In this document: positions 11,073-23,378 of the stretch, piece by piece
Layout of the letters: each line of letters begins with the position of its first letter
How positions within the stretch are numbered: the stretch's first letter is position 1
Origin: Pleurotus djamor
Lineage: Eukaryota > Basidiomycota > Agaricomycetes > Agaricales > Pleurotaceae
Reading direction: 5' to 3'
Length of the DNA: 64,000 nucleotides
Assembly: GCA_029747585.1 (NCBI GenBank)
Contig: JAPEVF010000010.1
Span: forward strand, 1-64,000
Program-made: the position numbers and the translations under genes
Notes under the pieces: generated by a model
What the model was told of the DNA's origin: nothing
Seen by the model: the letters and a program-made list of their open reading frames with translations, nothing else
Database searches by the model: none

Positions 11073-11840
11073 AAGGCCTGGCTTGTAGGATCTGTGTCAT
11101 GAAATTGACTGTCATTTTCCAGAATGCCGACTCCATGTCCACGCCCACGACTCTCCGTTCTATTGAGGAGTAAGCCCATTGACAAATTGAACGTGACACC
11201 TATGGGCGTCGTCTTTCCCCCGCGTACTGAGCGTATTGTCATGACTCTGGGCCAGGAGCTCCGATGTGTTTTTTGATAACCCAACGAAGTTTGGTGAGTG
11301 TTTTGTACATGCTGCGCAAACGTCCTGGGCATATACTTACCGAAGTCCTACCCCGATGCATGCAGTCGAAGCGCGTTCATGCTCCTGTCCTGTCCTGTCT
11401 CCGCTCGAGTCCGGCACGCTTAGTCTGTCATCTAATTCAACTTTCCCAGAGTCTCCCCAACGATTATGGGGCCTCCGCAGGTCCCATACATCAGCGGCAC
11501 GGTATCACCAGGCGCATCCCAGTGTTGCACGGCTCATCCCATGGTCTGCGATGGTACTGCGGAGGCAGGGATATGATCGTGGTGAATTGGGAGCCTGAGG
11601 ATAGGGTTTATTCATTATTTAAACGAAAGCCTATAGTTGGTAGGACCTCTATCGTCAAATTAGCTGTCATTTTGTAGAATACGGGCTCTTCTCCATACCC
11701 ACGATCCTCCTTTCTGAACGAGTGAGCCCACTAGTACCTCTGAACGTGACACCAATGGGTGTCGTCCTCTCCGCGCGCGCTATGTTCTTTTGATAGCCCA
11801 GCGAAGCTCGGTGAGTACATGCTGATCCCATCGGACAATA
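11073..11840 (+). repeat. Diverged tandem duplication downstream of the protease gene
   Basis: About 230 bp starting at the end of the protease gene (roughly 11050-11310) recurs at about 11625-11835. Shared blocks include CTGTCATTTT..AGAAT, GAACGTGACACC.ATGGG and GTCGTC.T. The second copy lacks about 35 bp. The 300 bp between the copies has open frames but no domain that I recognise, and may be the wreck of a second protease copy or an unrelated insert. Confidence 0.5.
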
Positions 11841-11982
11841 TTATGTATGGGAGTCCTGTGCTGCTGATTACCTTCTTGTCAATAGAGCACTCACGTCCAT
11901 AACTATCCGTGGAAAATATGTAGAATTATGCAAGAATACATGGGACGTAGATAATTTGATAGATGAATAGATGCAGATGAAA

Positions 11983-13102
11983 TTACAGAGACAGTCTACG
12001 TGAACCCTCTTCGACAAAGCCCATAGCTTCCATGCGTCGGTCCATATACCTATTCTTAAGCTCATTCACATCATAATGCAGAAACGTCCCGGACGGACCC
12101 AAGCGTTGCTTGCCCTCCGGACTCAGTTTCTCTCCATTCGGTCCAATGGGACCTTTCCAATGACCGTCGACGTCCATGTCGATGTCCATGAGGCTATCGT
12201 CAGCAAGAGCCACCTGGGTGTCGTAGANTAGGTCCGGCAGATGCACCCAGGAGGAGATGCGTTCCTTGAGGTCCGAGCATTTGTGTTCCCTCGGGCCCGA
12301 GAAGCGGTCGAATTGACCGGTCAGAGCACCGAGCGAGGGGGGAGGACTTTTGTTGGTCTTGTGGGGAGCTTTCCTTGTCGATGGCGGGCTCTTTGGGGAT
12401 CGGTGGCTCACCGCAGCCTTCATCCCACCTTATAGTATCATACCTGTGCAGAGGTGCTCTCCGTAGCGTGACGGGCTTTCCCAAGCCAATGTCTTTGGTG
12501 TGAGGATGGCCTGGTTGAAAGACGTTCTCTTGACTTTCTTGACTTGGAAGCGGACGCCCTGGGACTGGTGCGTGTGGTGAACCGGAGGCAGCCCGGTTCA
12601 TCGCGTCTTGCATGGCTAGTTGGTACCGTCGAGTTTCATCTGCGAGTGGTATGTATCGTCGAGGGCTTCGTTGGATCGGTCTGGCTTTGGCGCGTGGCGT
12701 GCAGAGGACGGACGCGTGGTATAATGAGTCACGCGGAGCTGGGGTGGCGAACCTGTCGTTTGGGGGTGTTGTAGTCGTAGTAGTGTGGGGAGTTTGAACG
12801 GGAGAGGAGGAAGAGGAGGTTGATGATGATGATTGAGAGGAGGAAGGCGAAGCGTCGGGGGCAGGTTGAACAGGAGAGCTAGAGTCGGAGGTGGTGGCGA
12901 GTGGCATGGGGTTGTATTCCCAACGCGTGTGGACGCCTTGTCCTGTTGCTGAGGGTTCCACNGTGACCATGACGCCCGAGCTGTCGATGAGGGCAGTGCG
13001 GAAGACGTGAGGTGCTGCTGTGCTGGGTTTGGAGGCCGGAGCAGGAGCAGGCGATGGGCGACGCGCGTCGAGTTTCTTTGCAGCGCTGCGAGTGACGACC
13101 AT
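11983..13102 (-). CDS. Hypothetical protein with GPxG repeats
   Basis: Start ATG at 13102 (MVVTRSAAKKLDARRPSPAP), stop TAA at 11983-11985. The frame breaks once, at the N at 12228. Deleting that N gives a single 372-codon frame reading through GPIYDTQVAL and makes the total length divisible by three. The N-terminal half is Ser/Thr/Pro-rich and probably disordered. The C-terminal half has a recurring Gly-Pro motif (LGPEGTQMLGPQGT, later GPIGPNGEKL and LGPSGTFLHYDV) and ends in a helical NRYMDRRMEAMGFVEEG. There is no signal peptide or TM segment. I do not recognise the family. A 70-bp intron could also join the two frames but would remove one GPxG pair. Confidence 0.6.
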
Positions 13103-13479
13103 GACGGGGTAGTGGNCTAGCTCTGAGAGATTGAAAGAGAAGGGAGAGAAAGGTCAAGTTGGGCCCNTTTTATACAGAACCAGGTATCCACAGATCACAG
13201 ATCGAGTTAGTCACAAATATATTCGATCCTTACGCTTTGACCGTTTGCTTTGTTTTTCAAAGAGTCACACTCGGGGGACAAAGCACGAGTGATGATGGGG
13301 GGAGGGAAGGAAGAAAGGACAATCAGAATTGCCTCCGCTTTATATACGCCGCCACAAAGGGCGCGCTTAGTCAGCTAGCGACGTGATCGCGCCTCCCCGC
13401 CTCGGTCACGTTGAGTGTCACACCGAAAGTACCAGCAGGAAGTGGAGAAAAACCGAGGGAAATACAAAAGATGGAACTG
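13103..13479. other. Intergenic between two leftward genes
   Basis: It holds the promoter of the 13102 gene and the 3' flank of Rpn10. Two Ns at 13116 and 13167. No other feature seen. Confidence 0.35.
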
Positions 13480-14695
13480 CTACTTCTTCTTTGACGCATC
13501 TTCCTCCTCGTCTTGTTTCATACTCATCGCAATAGCACGCGCGATAGCAGCATCCTCATCTTCCTCATCATCGTCTTCCATTTCATCATCTTCCTCGTCA
13601 TCCGCGCCTGCTGACCCTGCACCGCCCTCCATATCGACATCCTGACCCCGAGACATAGCCATGGCCTGTTCTAACAGTGCCTTTTCTTCGTCATCTGTAG
13701 GAGCGGCAGGTGCATTGGTGGTTGTGGGAGCTGGGTTTTGGGGAGCTGATGCGCGTTCTGCCGCTTCTCTGGCTTGGGCTTCTTCCATCGACATACGAAG
13801 TGCCTGTGTGATATTATTAGATTAGCAAGGAGAGAGTATAGGTGTTTCTTACCATGGCAAGTTCGGGGTCGAGACTGGGATCCACGCCGAATTCGAATTG
13901 ATTGCCTGCACCGGACGTGGACGCGCCAGCTTCGCCGGTGCCACCCAGCTCTTCGGGAATAGCACCTGCACGATCGCCCGAGAGGATAGGTGATGATATC
14001 AGGGCGTCAGACAGTAGATGTGAGCCAGGGGGGATGACGAGCAAGTGTCTATGGGTTTCAATAGTTAGGGATGGTTCGACCAAACGGATGAGAGAGACGC
14101 ACGAATTATCACCGCTAGTGGCAGCATCTACAAAGGACTTGAGGACACTTCTGCCGTCCTCAGTTGTTTCCTCAATCCCGTCTCCGAAGCAGACAATATC
14201 GACAGCAATGTTGTTCTTCTTCAGCTTCTTCGCCAACTTGATCATCGACTTTTCGTCGACTGCAGGCCCTTCGAGCGGTGAACCGACAAAGACTATTATA
14301 CGTTGGCGTAGGTTCTTGTTCGTTCTGTGTTTGAGGGCAAGTTGTGCGATGGCGATGGCAGTGGGGATGTCAATTTGTCCGTCGATCTTGGAGGCCGTGG
14401 TATGGACTGCTTGGAGGATTTGTCCAAGGTCTTTTGAATGTGTTACGAGGACCTCTGGGCTAACGTAGTGTGACTGAGTTCTTCCCGAGGTAGTTGGGAT
14501 GAGTGTGGAAGGCGTTTCTTACCCTTTGTTGGCCATGGACATGACGCCGACGGTGTTCTCTGGGTTTGAGTCGACTTTGGTTTGGAAGACGACATTGACG
14601 GCGTCTGCTTGGGCTTCGAAGCGCGTTGGCTGGTAGTCGCCGTTGCGCATGTATTCCGAGTTGTCGATGAGCATCATGGTGGCTTCGAGAGGCAT
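13480..14695 (-). CDS. RPN10: 26S proteasome ubiquitin receptor Rpn10 (PSMD4)
   Basis: Start ATG at 14695 ([20 protein letters not shown]). The first ~190 residues form the VWA domain, including the conserved [11 protein letters not shown] opening and VDIVCFGDG. Two ubiquitin-interacting motifs follow: [12 protein letters not shown], and [14 protein letters not shown] after an acidic run. The protein ends in ASKKK, with TAA at 13480. Several GT-AG introns interrupt the VWA and linker parts. Rpn10 sits between base and lid of the proteasome and captures polyubiquitinated substrates through its UIMs. Two UIMs are present here, as in animals, against one in budding yeast. Confidence 0.95.
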
Positions 14696-14857
14696 CGTGG
14701 GCGACGGTGGAGGCGGGAGGATGCACGAGTTTGGGTGACGCGTCGCGTTGGTCGGACTCAGGCCCCTGTTTGGACTTTGGGGGCTTGTTTGATTCTAGGG
14801 CGCTAGTTCAACTGGCCCTTCGCTACTCGACTCGATCCGCTCCGACTTTTTGCGACA

Positions 14858-15260
14858 ATGACTTCCTCTTCGACGGCCGCCTCGCAGGCAGAGCTCAAGG
14901 CACACAAGGTCCCGCTTGGATGGAGAGACCAGTGCTCAGCGTGTGTACTTTGGAATCTCTGGAATGTCCTTGAGCTTGAACGATCTACCAGGTTACTTAT
15001 CCCACTCAATGTGTGCCGACGCAACGAGATGTACGTCCCGTGGAAGTGTGATCATGAGAGGCATACGTATGAAAAGTGCGTTATGTTCGTCTGTTTTCGC
15101 TCGGATTCACTCTAACCCCGTCCCCGAAAGGTGCCAATACGACGAGTAGGTCCTAGTTGAGTTGGTGGTGACTTGTATTCACATTTTACGCTCTAGCTAC
15201 GTCAGCCGAATGAAGGCTCTGTCAAAGCAAAAGGCTGCTGCTGCTGAATCGGAGGAGTAG
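14858..15260 (+). CDS. NDUFB7: NADH:ubiquinone oxidoreductase B18 subunit (NDUFB7)
   Basis: Four exons starting at ATG 14858 (MTSSSTAASQAELKAHKVPL). Splicing joins DQCSA to LLIPLNVCRR, giving the first CX9C pair (CSALLIPLNVC). The second is CDHERHTYEKC. Together these make the twin-CX9C fold imported by the Mia40 pathway. The sequence CQYDDYVSRMKAL near the end is typical of the family. The stop is TAG at 15258-15260. The second intron uses a GTGCGT donor. In the family this is an accessory subunit of respiratory complex I on the intermembrane-space side. It is divergent from RPN10, with about 160 bp between the start codons. Confidence 0.93.
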
Positions 15261-15889
15261 ATATTCATGTTCGCATTACAACTTTGTTCTACCGTATAGA
15301 GTGCCGTGACATGCAGTCACAACCCATTATGGCTGTCACGTTACAGCTCGTCACAGAAATCATCGAGTAAATGAGTCGAAAATCCAAAGTAAAAATTGCA
15401 AACTTTGTTGCTTTCCAACTCCCATCAGCCTCGCTCCATTCCGCAACAAACCTTCCTACCGATTTTGCGATGTCCTCCGCTTTTCGACTTGAAAAAAGTG
15501 GCTTGAAAGAGTGGAAATACAGTATCACCTCGAACACGAACGACTTCCATGCGATCTGAGAGGGCGTGCTCGAAAGTTGATTTTGGGGGGAGAGTGTGTG
15601 CGCTGGCTGGCAGGCATGGGTGCCCATCGGAAGGAGATGAGGAGGAGCCTATTTGTGCCTGTTTATCTGTGGTCATTTGTCGCAAATAAGGACAAACACT
15701 CTCTGGCGCACACAAAGATTCTTTCTGACTAGCTCACCGCCACCGACAACGACCACGACGGTCTCCTCATCGCCCTCGACGTCCCCCACACCCTTATTTA
15801 CCGTTCTCGACGCTTCGACGCTGTCTCTCCGTCGTCTCCCGCTCCTCTCTACATAGGTAGAGCTCTGCTTTCTTGCCTTGGCCAGTTCC
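15261..15889. other. Intergenic
   Basis: This lies between NDUFB7 and the AAA+ ATPase gene and includes CT-rich DNA near 15740-15850, probably promoter. No gene or repeat supported. Confidence 0.35.
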
Positions 15890-18800
15890 ATGCCAGAACC
15901 CAGTTTCGGCCTTCCACCGGCAGAGCCTGAATTCAATTTCGATTATCTACACCAGCAACAACCACAACCGCTTTTCCAAAATCAAGGTGGCGCAGGGCCA
16001 GGCTATCCAGTCCATCTCGGGAATCTTCTCAACCAACCACCACCACCTCTCTACCCACCGGCGCAATATCCCCAGCAGCCTCAGCTTGACCAGCCGTTCG
16101 TGTCCCAGGGACTTGATTACCCCCAGCAGCCTCTTCCCCAGCAAGGGCTACCTTTTCCTCCTCAGCAAATCCCACAATTAGTGCCGCGTCAGCAGCCATT
16201 GACAATAAAGCTTCCCCCCACAGGCCAGATGGTCGCAACTCGATCCGGCGGTCGCAAAAATTCCCTCACGAGTGCTCCTTCAGGATCAGAGTATCAGCAG
16301 AGCGAAAAGTCTTTTGACCATGATGACAAAGATGCTGATGGAGAGGTCGAGGATAATGCAGAAGAGTTTGATATTCGGTACACTCAGACGTCGCGGGGGA
16401 GGAGGGTGGCTATGAAGGTGTATAAGGAAAGCGGGTCGGAGGGTTATCCTGAGGAGGATGGGGATGGGGAGGAGGAGGAAGCACCGGTTAAGAAGTCGAC
16501 GAAAAGCCGCAGACTTAGGTCATATCGCGTCAACGACGAAGACGACGACGAGGATGCTGACGGAGACAGCGAACAGCAGCGACCGTACAGTACGCGTCGC
16601 ACGTCTACCAGGGCTAAATCTAGGATCCAGGAAGAAGAGGATAGTCGACCACAGAGATACCCCTCGCGCAATCGATCCAAGCCTAAACCCTCTTTGCCCA
16701 CCCGTGGAAGTAGTCGTCTCAGCAGTCGGGCTCCTCCCAAGGTTATGGACACCAAGTCGCTGCGCAATGCACGTTATGCTAAACGGAATGCCGCTAAGGA
16801 TCCGGGCGATGGCGACGAGGCCTATGTTCAAAATACATCATCCGCCGAATCGGTTTCGGAAGAAGGTTCGCTCGCGGAAGCTGCTCGTACGTCGTCTGAG
16901 CCTGAGCCGGAACCTGAGCCCGAGGATGTACATGATAACGACCTTGATAATGGGGATGCGGTTGAGGTGGTTGAGAGTGATGGAAAGCCATATGCGCTGC
17001 GACAGCGTGCTAAAGTCAACTATGCGATTCCACCGCCGCTGGAAGAGATGGTGAGGAAGGCTGAGCCGAAGGGGAGGAATGGGTTTGGTGGGAATTATCG
17101 TAAGCCTGGCGCGCGCAAACCGAAGGGATTGGGATGGAGTGCGTCGGGGGCTGAGCTGGGCAGGTTGATGGGTATTCCTGGGGACGATTCGGTGCGTTCT
17201 CTGACCTCCTTGAATGTCGTTTCTTTTACATATGTCTGTCTCTTAGGACTCGGACTTCCCCACCCGCACTCCGAGAAAGTCTACAGTAGCAGCGGGTTTG
17301 CTTGGTACTATCAACGGAAGTTCTGGCGGCATGGATGTCCTCCCCGCGGGTGATCTTGCTGCTGCTGCCGGCACACCGTCCAACTTGGGGAAGGTCCGAT
17401 CTGATTCTGCCTTGGCCGATGCCGATCCCTTGGGCCCAAGCCAGAATGTCACATTCGAAGATGTTGGAGGGCTAGATGAACGTAGGCAACTTCGGACAGT
17501 TTTTTGCTGTAAACGTCACCTCTTACAATTGCGTTTCTTAGACATACATTCGCTCAAGGAGATGACACTACTTCCCCTCCTTTACCCCGAGGTCTTCCAG
17601 AATTTCGGCATAACGCCACCTCGAGGTGTCCTCTTTCATGGTCCTCCTGGTACTGGGAAGACGTTGTTGGCGCGCGCCCTTGCAGCCAGCTGTCGAAGTA
17701 ATGGCCAAGGAATATGTCAGTCCATCACTCTTATTTACAATGACTACTGCTCATTCTCTCGATCATTCCAGCATTTTACATGCGCAAAGGCGCTGATTGT
17801 CTGTCCAAGTGGGTTGGTGAAGCTGAACGACAACTTCGTCTCCTGTTCGACGAAGCTCGTAATACTCAACCCTCTATCATCTTCTTCGACGAAATAGATG
17901 GTCTAGCTCCTGTTCGATCGTCGAAGCAGGATCAGATTCACGCATCCATTGTCAGTACACTGCTGGCGCTCATGGATGGCATGGATGGCCGTGGGCAGGT
18001 GGTTGTGATTGGGGCTACGAACAGACCTGACGCTGTTGACCCTGCGCTGCGAAGGCCTGGTCGATTTGACAGGGAATTTTACTTTGGGTTGCCAGGGCTG
18101 GAAGCTAGGGAGAAGATACTTGGAGTTATGACCAAGCAGTGGAAGGGCTGGGGAGCGTCGAGTACGAAGGGCAAAGAGAAGGCGTCAACCCCGGAAGTCA
18201 ATTTGATTGAACCGGCTGGTGCTCAGGTTGAGGAACAGGTTGAAGACCAACCGAGTCAACTTGTCAAAGATAAGCTTCATGGCTTGGCCAAGTTGACAAA
18301 GGGTTACGGTGGTGCTGACCTTCGGGTGCGTCCTGATCATTTCGCATTCTACTTCCGCTCATGTGTTTGTGTAGGCGCTATGCACGGAAGCCGCTTTGAA
18401 CGCGGTCCAACGACGATATCCTCAGATATACAAGTCAACCGATCGCCTTCTTCTCTCACCAGAGAGTATTGAGATACAATTGCGAGACTTTATGATATCA
18501 ATAAAAAGTCAGTTGATTGTTTCTTTGGGCAATTTGACCATCGTTTGATACGGTTTTAGAGCTCGTACCATCCTCTGCTCGTTCTTCCGCATCAGCCGCC
18601 GTCCCTCTACCACCACAATTCGTGCCTCTACTCTCCGACCACCTTGAGAAAGTGAAAGAAGTTATTAACAGGGTTCTTCCTGTTTCAAAGAGACGGACGG
18701 CTCTGGAAGAAGCCGAGTTCGAGGATGAAGGTGAAGAAGGGGCGCTAGATAGAGAAATGACTTTACAATGTAAGCATCTTATCATCCCTCTGCGTTGTCT

Positions 18801-21013
18801 TCGAGTGCTAAGTCTCGATTGGCGGTTAGCGATGGAGAAGCTGCGCATTTACCGCCCCAGAGTTGTCATCCATGGCGACCTTGGCATGGGTCAAGGCTAC
18901 ATTGGCGCTGGCGCGCTCCACCATCTCGAAGGTTTCAATATCCAGAGTCTTGAGCTCGGGACTTTGATGAGTGATTCTACACGGGTAAGTATGCTTTCCA
19001 ATGATTTCTTTCACGAGATCTAAATCATCGCGCAGACTGTCGAAGCTGCCATCGTTCAACTGTTTGTTGAAGCCAAGCGCACCCAGCCCTCCATCGTCTA
19101 TATTCCTTCCTTGTTGGGCTGGTGTGCTGCCACAACGGATACCGCTCGCTCAACGGTTCGCGCCATGCTTGATACCCTCGCCCCCACAGATCCCATTCTC
19201 CTATTGGCCGTAGTCGACGGTCCATTCTCTTCCCTCCCGTCTGATGTCAAAGCTTGGTTTGGGCCCACTCGAGACAATCGGATTCAGCTAACATCACCAA
19301 CATTTTCACAACGCTCTGCCTTCTTTTCCGGCCTCATCCATGATATCAAACGTCCGCCAAATCTCTTCCCTGATGGAATCAAGCGACGCAAACGAGTGCT
19401 GGAAGAGTTGCCCATTGCGCCGCCACTGGAACCCCGCAAGCCCACCGCAGCTGAGTTGGCAGTTCAGGCGGAGAGTGACCAGAAGCAGATAACTTTCCTC
19501 AAACACCGTCTCGGAGCTATTTTAGCTGAACTGAAGCGGAAGTTTAAGAGATTCGCCAAGCGAGCTACTGTGAGTTCATCTCTCTCCGATCTTGGTAATT
19601 TTGGATGGATTTAATGGTGGGCTCCTGCAGCAAGAGTATAATTTCGACGTCGAGCCCCCAGTCTTTGCCGTCGCCGCTCCTCCAGTAGAGGTTGTCATCC
19701 CTGAAGCTCCGCCACATGAACCGAATGCTATGGATGTTGTTGAGGTAGACAATAACATGCCCGATCAAGCTGTACCAGAAACACAGGTCACTGAGCCGCT
19801 AATCAATGGGCACATTGATCCGATCCCCGACGACCCATTCGCACCCCAACAGCAGGAGCAAGCTCAGCTTGTCCCCCTTTTCGACATGGACCTTGAACGC
19901 ATGCAGACCGACCTTTGGAAAGAAAAATACCTGACGGGGCAGGACTTCCTAGATGACCTAGGCAAGATAGTCCACAACGCCACAGTCCGATCCCACGAAG
20001 ATTTGGATAGGATGGCCAAGGCCCAATCCATGTACGTCGCAGCTCAAGTCAGCATCCAGGACTTCGAGCCGCATTTCCGATTGGAATGTGAGCGAACGGC
20101 TGTCCGAGAGAGACAGAGGCGAGAGGAACGTCGCAAGTTGAAGGAGATGAACAAGGCTAGCAATGATGGTGTACCTCCAACGCTGAATGGTGTCGGCCAT
20201 AATGGTCCCTTGACGCGGAGAAGTGCACGGGCAAATGGACAACAGCCCGAGATATCAATAACGGACCCGGTGAAGCTTGAACGAAAGCTTAAGCGACAGC
20301 GAACGGATGGCGCGAGCGGTCATGATACTAATGGCTCTGAGGAAGAAGGGTCTGAACGCGCAATGAAGCGCTCGAAGACAGCTGACGAGGAGGACCGTGA
20401 CAAAGACCCCCTCGATTGCCTTGCCGAGCGTGAGCCTGCCACCGCCGTCGATGGCGTAGGCATACCTCAACCCGTTGTTCACTTCGCGGATGGCATTCGA
20501 ACCGCCCCAAGTACTCCTCCCCCTCCCCCTCCCGCTGCCGCATCCTCGTCTCAGCCACCTGCCACTGCGAACACTGATGACATGGTGGTTGATGCTGCTC
20601 CGACCGTGTCTCATGGTTTTGATCCCATGCTCCTCAATCCTGCACCTGTGAATCCCACCGTCGCCAGTCCGTCAATGACACCCAGCCCCATCGTAGACGA
20701 TAGCACACCGCCTGTGCCTCCCCCACCCGCTGCTCCAAAATCACCATCACCTATAATCGTTGAACGCACGCCGTCGCCTCCACTCCCAGACTTTACTATT
20801 GATCACGCAGCCTTGTCATCGTTTGAACAGGAGCTCTGTACGAAAACGACCGCACTGAATATTGAGCAACTAGAACAACTGCGTGCGATGTGTTTGAGCT
20901 GCGTTTGGCGACATCGTATGGAGTGGGACAGAGGTTCTTTGATAAATGAGCTTTCTACCCTGGTACAGGGTTTCGTCGAGGAGATTGAAGAGTTCTTAGA
21001 CACTAGCGATTGA
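15890..21013 (+). CDS. YTA7: Yta7/ATAD2-type AAA+ bromodomain chromatin ATPase
   Basis: Start ATG at 15890 ([15 protein letters not shown]); the upstream TTG is not a start. The first ~430 residues are disordered: Gln/Pro-rich, then acidic and basic tracts. Next comes the first AAA+ domain: [11 protein letters not shown], Walker [11 protein letters not shown], Walker [10 protein letters not shown], sensor-1 VIGATNRPD, and arginine-finger region [11 protein letters not shown]. The second AAA domain is degenerate: its P-loop reads [12 protein letters not shown], with the catalytic Lys and Thr missing. A bromodomain-like helix bundle follows ([20 protein letters not shown]), then a Pro-rich tail. 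At least eight introns; stop TGA at 21011-21013; about 1,550 residues. In yeast and animals this family evicts or remodels histone H3-H4 on chromatin. That role here is by homology. Confidence 0.93.
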
Positions 21014-21269
21014 GGTATTTACCATTAATTATATTTATCTTTCGTTTCTCGTCTTTTATCATATATTTGGTGGCTCTCCCATTTCGTTGCCTATACACAT
21101 CTTACTGTAGCATTACCTGCATGCCTTGTACAACGCCCTTAATTGTATTCACTCATACGAATGATCGAATCGTGTGTTAAGGGCGCCTACTCTACACGAG
21201 CGCTTGGTAATAATTATCTTATCCCTCCTCCATCTTCGTTCTTCACCGTCTCCTTGAGCTCGATCCGCC

Positions 21270-23378
21270 ATGGCTCTTAAAGTTCCCAAAGCCAACAACC
21301 TCCAGCTGTTCAAGGATGGATACAAGGTAATGCTCCTCAATACTTCCTCGAAAGGCCGTCTATCCTAACGCGCAGCAGCATCTTTCAGGCCTCGAAGACG
21401 CGGTCCTTCGCAATATTCAGGCAGTATCAGAGTTGTCCGACTTGGTCAGGACGAGTTTTGGACCTAATGGCGCGTCTGGATGCTGTCAATTTATGTGAAT
21501 GAGACAACTGATGAGAAGATCCAGGTAGAAACAAACTCCTCATCAACCATTTGGGTCGACTTTTTGTCACATCTGATGCGGCTACCATCATTCGCGAAGT
21601 CGAGGTGGTCCATCCAGCAGCAAAGCTCCTCGTTATGGCATCGCAAGCACAGGAGGCAGAGGTACGCGTGTTTTTCTATATCTGAATTGACTTCGATCGC
21701 TCACGCCTATCGTTTTGGAAGATGGGCGATGCGACTAATTCGGTGATCATACTGGCGGGGGAGTTGTTGAAGAAGGCAGAGCATCTGCTTGTGATGGGAT
21801 TACATCCGAGCGAGATCATAAAAGGCTACGAGGTAGCTTGCGAGAAGGCGCTGGCTGAACTGGAAAGTAGGTGTGTCCCCATTGCTCGAGTTGGTGACTC
21901 AACCCAAACATCTCTCATCCACAGAACTCACGACCTCGACCCTGGCGTTACCACTGACGCAAGAATCGCTATCATCCGCGCTTAAACCTGCAATCGCGTC
22001 GAAACAGTATGGAAATGAAGATATCCTATCGTCACTAGTCGCAGAAGCCGCGTTGACGGTCATGCCATCAAACCCAAAAAACTTCAACGTTGATAATGTT
22101 CGAGTGGTGAAGATAATGGGAGGTAGCCTCTACGGGAGCAAAGTCGTACAGGGAATGGTGTTTGGACGCGAACCAGAAGGCGCGTTGAACACCGTCTCTT
22201 TAATTTAACCCACAGTTCAACTTACGGGGCGATCGTTTAGGAACCATCAAGAAGGTTACCAAGGCCAAAGTCGCTGTTTATACGTGCGGTATCGACATCT
22301 CGCAAACCGAAACAAAAGGAACAGTACTTCTTAAGAACGCCGATGAAATGCTTAACTTCACAACTGGCGAAGAGAAGCACATGGAAAAGGTAAGCATAAA
22401 AGACTCTACCATCCCTGTTGTTAATGAGCTAAATCCATCCTGATCCCTCCTGCCGCTAGATGTTCAAAGAAATCGCAGATTCTGGTGTCAAAGTCATCAT
22501 CGCAGGCTCAACCGTCGGCGATCTCGCTCTCCATTTCTTGAATCGCTTCAACATCGCCGTGCTGAAAGTCCTTTCCAAGTTTGAACTTCGCCGGCTATGT
22601 CGTGTCGTCAACGCTACGCCGTTAGCCCGTATTGGTGCCCCCACGCCAGAGGAAGCTGGTTTTGTCGATGTCTTTGAGACAGTCGAGGTTGGTGGTGATC
22701 GAGTCACCGTGCTAAGACAGTTGGTTGAAGGAGATGAAGACTTCGATGCTGCTTCACGCGGCGNAAAAAACACGTACGGCTACCATCGTCCTTCGAGGCG
22801 CGACGTCGAATCACCTCGACGATTTGGAACGTGCTGTGGACGATGGCGTGAACGTTATAAAAGCTCTGGTGAAGGATAATCGATTGGTTCCTGGTGCTGG
22901 CTCGACAGAACTCGAACTAGCGAGGCGTGTTGAGGTCTATGGAAGTGGGCTGAAGGGGCTCGTGCAGCACGCCGTCAAGAGATACGCCACGGCATTGGAA
23001 GTCGTCCCGAGGACGTTGGCTGAGAATGCACTGGGAGGCGCTGAAGGCAATGAAGTACTCAGTCGCCTATGGGCCAAACATGAAGAGAAAGGTGGAGAAG
23101 CCTGGGGCGTCGACATCGAGGTGCGTCATCGTCTTCTCCTCTCGCTTCCCTGACCCCACTCTGATCTTGNTTTCTTTTTGTTCCAGGCTGAGACCGACGG
23201 AACCCTTCTGGCGACCGAACACAAAATACTGGACTCGCTTGCCTCCAAGGCTTGGGCGATCAAATTAGCCACAGAATCAGCCAACTCGGTGCTCAGCGTG
23301 GATAGTATCATCATGAGTAAACCCGCAGGTGGACCAAAAGTACCTCAGCAAGCTGGTAATTGGGATGACGACGATTAG
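21270..23378 (+). CDS. CCT8: TRiC/CCT chaperonin subunit theta
   Basis: Start ATG at 21270 (MALKVPKANNLQLFKDGYKH), stop at 23376-23378 after GNWDDDD; about 540 residues. Group II chaperonin signatures are present: TSFGPNGRNKLLINHLG, the ATPase loop MGDATNSVIILAGELL, and LVPGAGSTELELARR. The theta assignment rests on the YKHLSGLEDAVLRN and REPEGTIKK segments. Seven or so introns, two of which are GC-AG (21470-21524 and 22180-22240) in strictly conserved contexts. The N at 22764 is an extra base: deleting it gives SRGEKTRTATIVLRG. CCT8 is one of eight paralogues of the cytosolic ring that folds actin and tubulin. Confidence 0.95.
21470..21524 (+). other. GC-AG intron in CCT8
   Basis: The donor is GCGCGT and the acceptor TCCAG. 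Only this junction gives the invariant chaperonin sequence FGPNGRNK. No GT donor in the neighbourhood keeps frame and motif. Confidence 0.75.
22180..22240 (+). other. Second GC-AG intron in CCT8
   Basis: The donor is GCGCGT, the same hexamer as in the other GC intron of this gene, and the acceptor is TTTAG. It joins GREPEG to TIKKVTKAKV. Retaining it leads to an in-frame stop at 22206-22208. Confidence 0.7.

Noticed and set aside
19025..19225. Frames antisense to the AAA+ ATPase and other conserved genes
   Set aside because: Shadows of well-supported coding exons.
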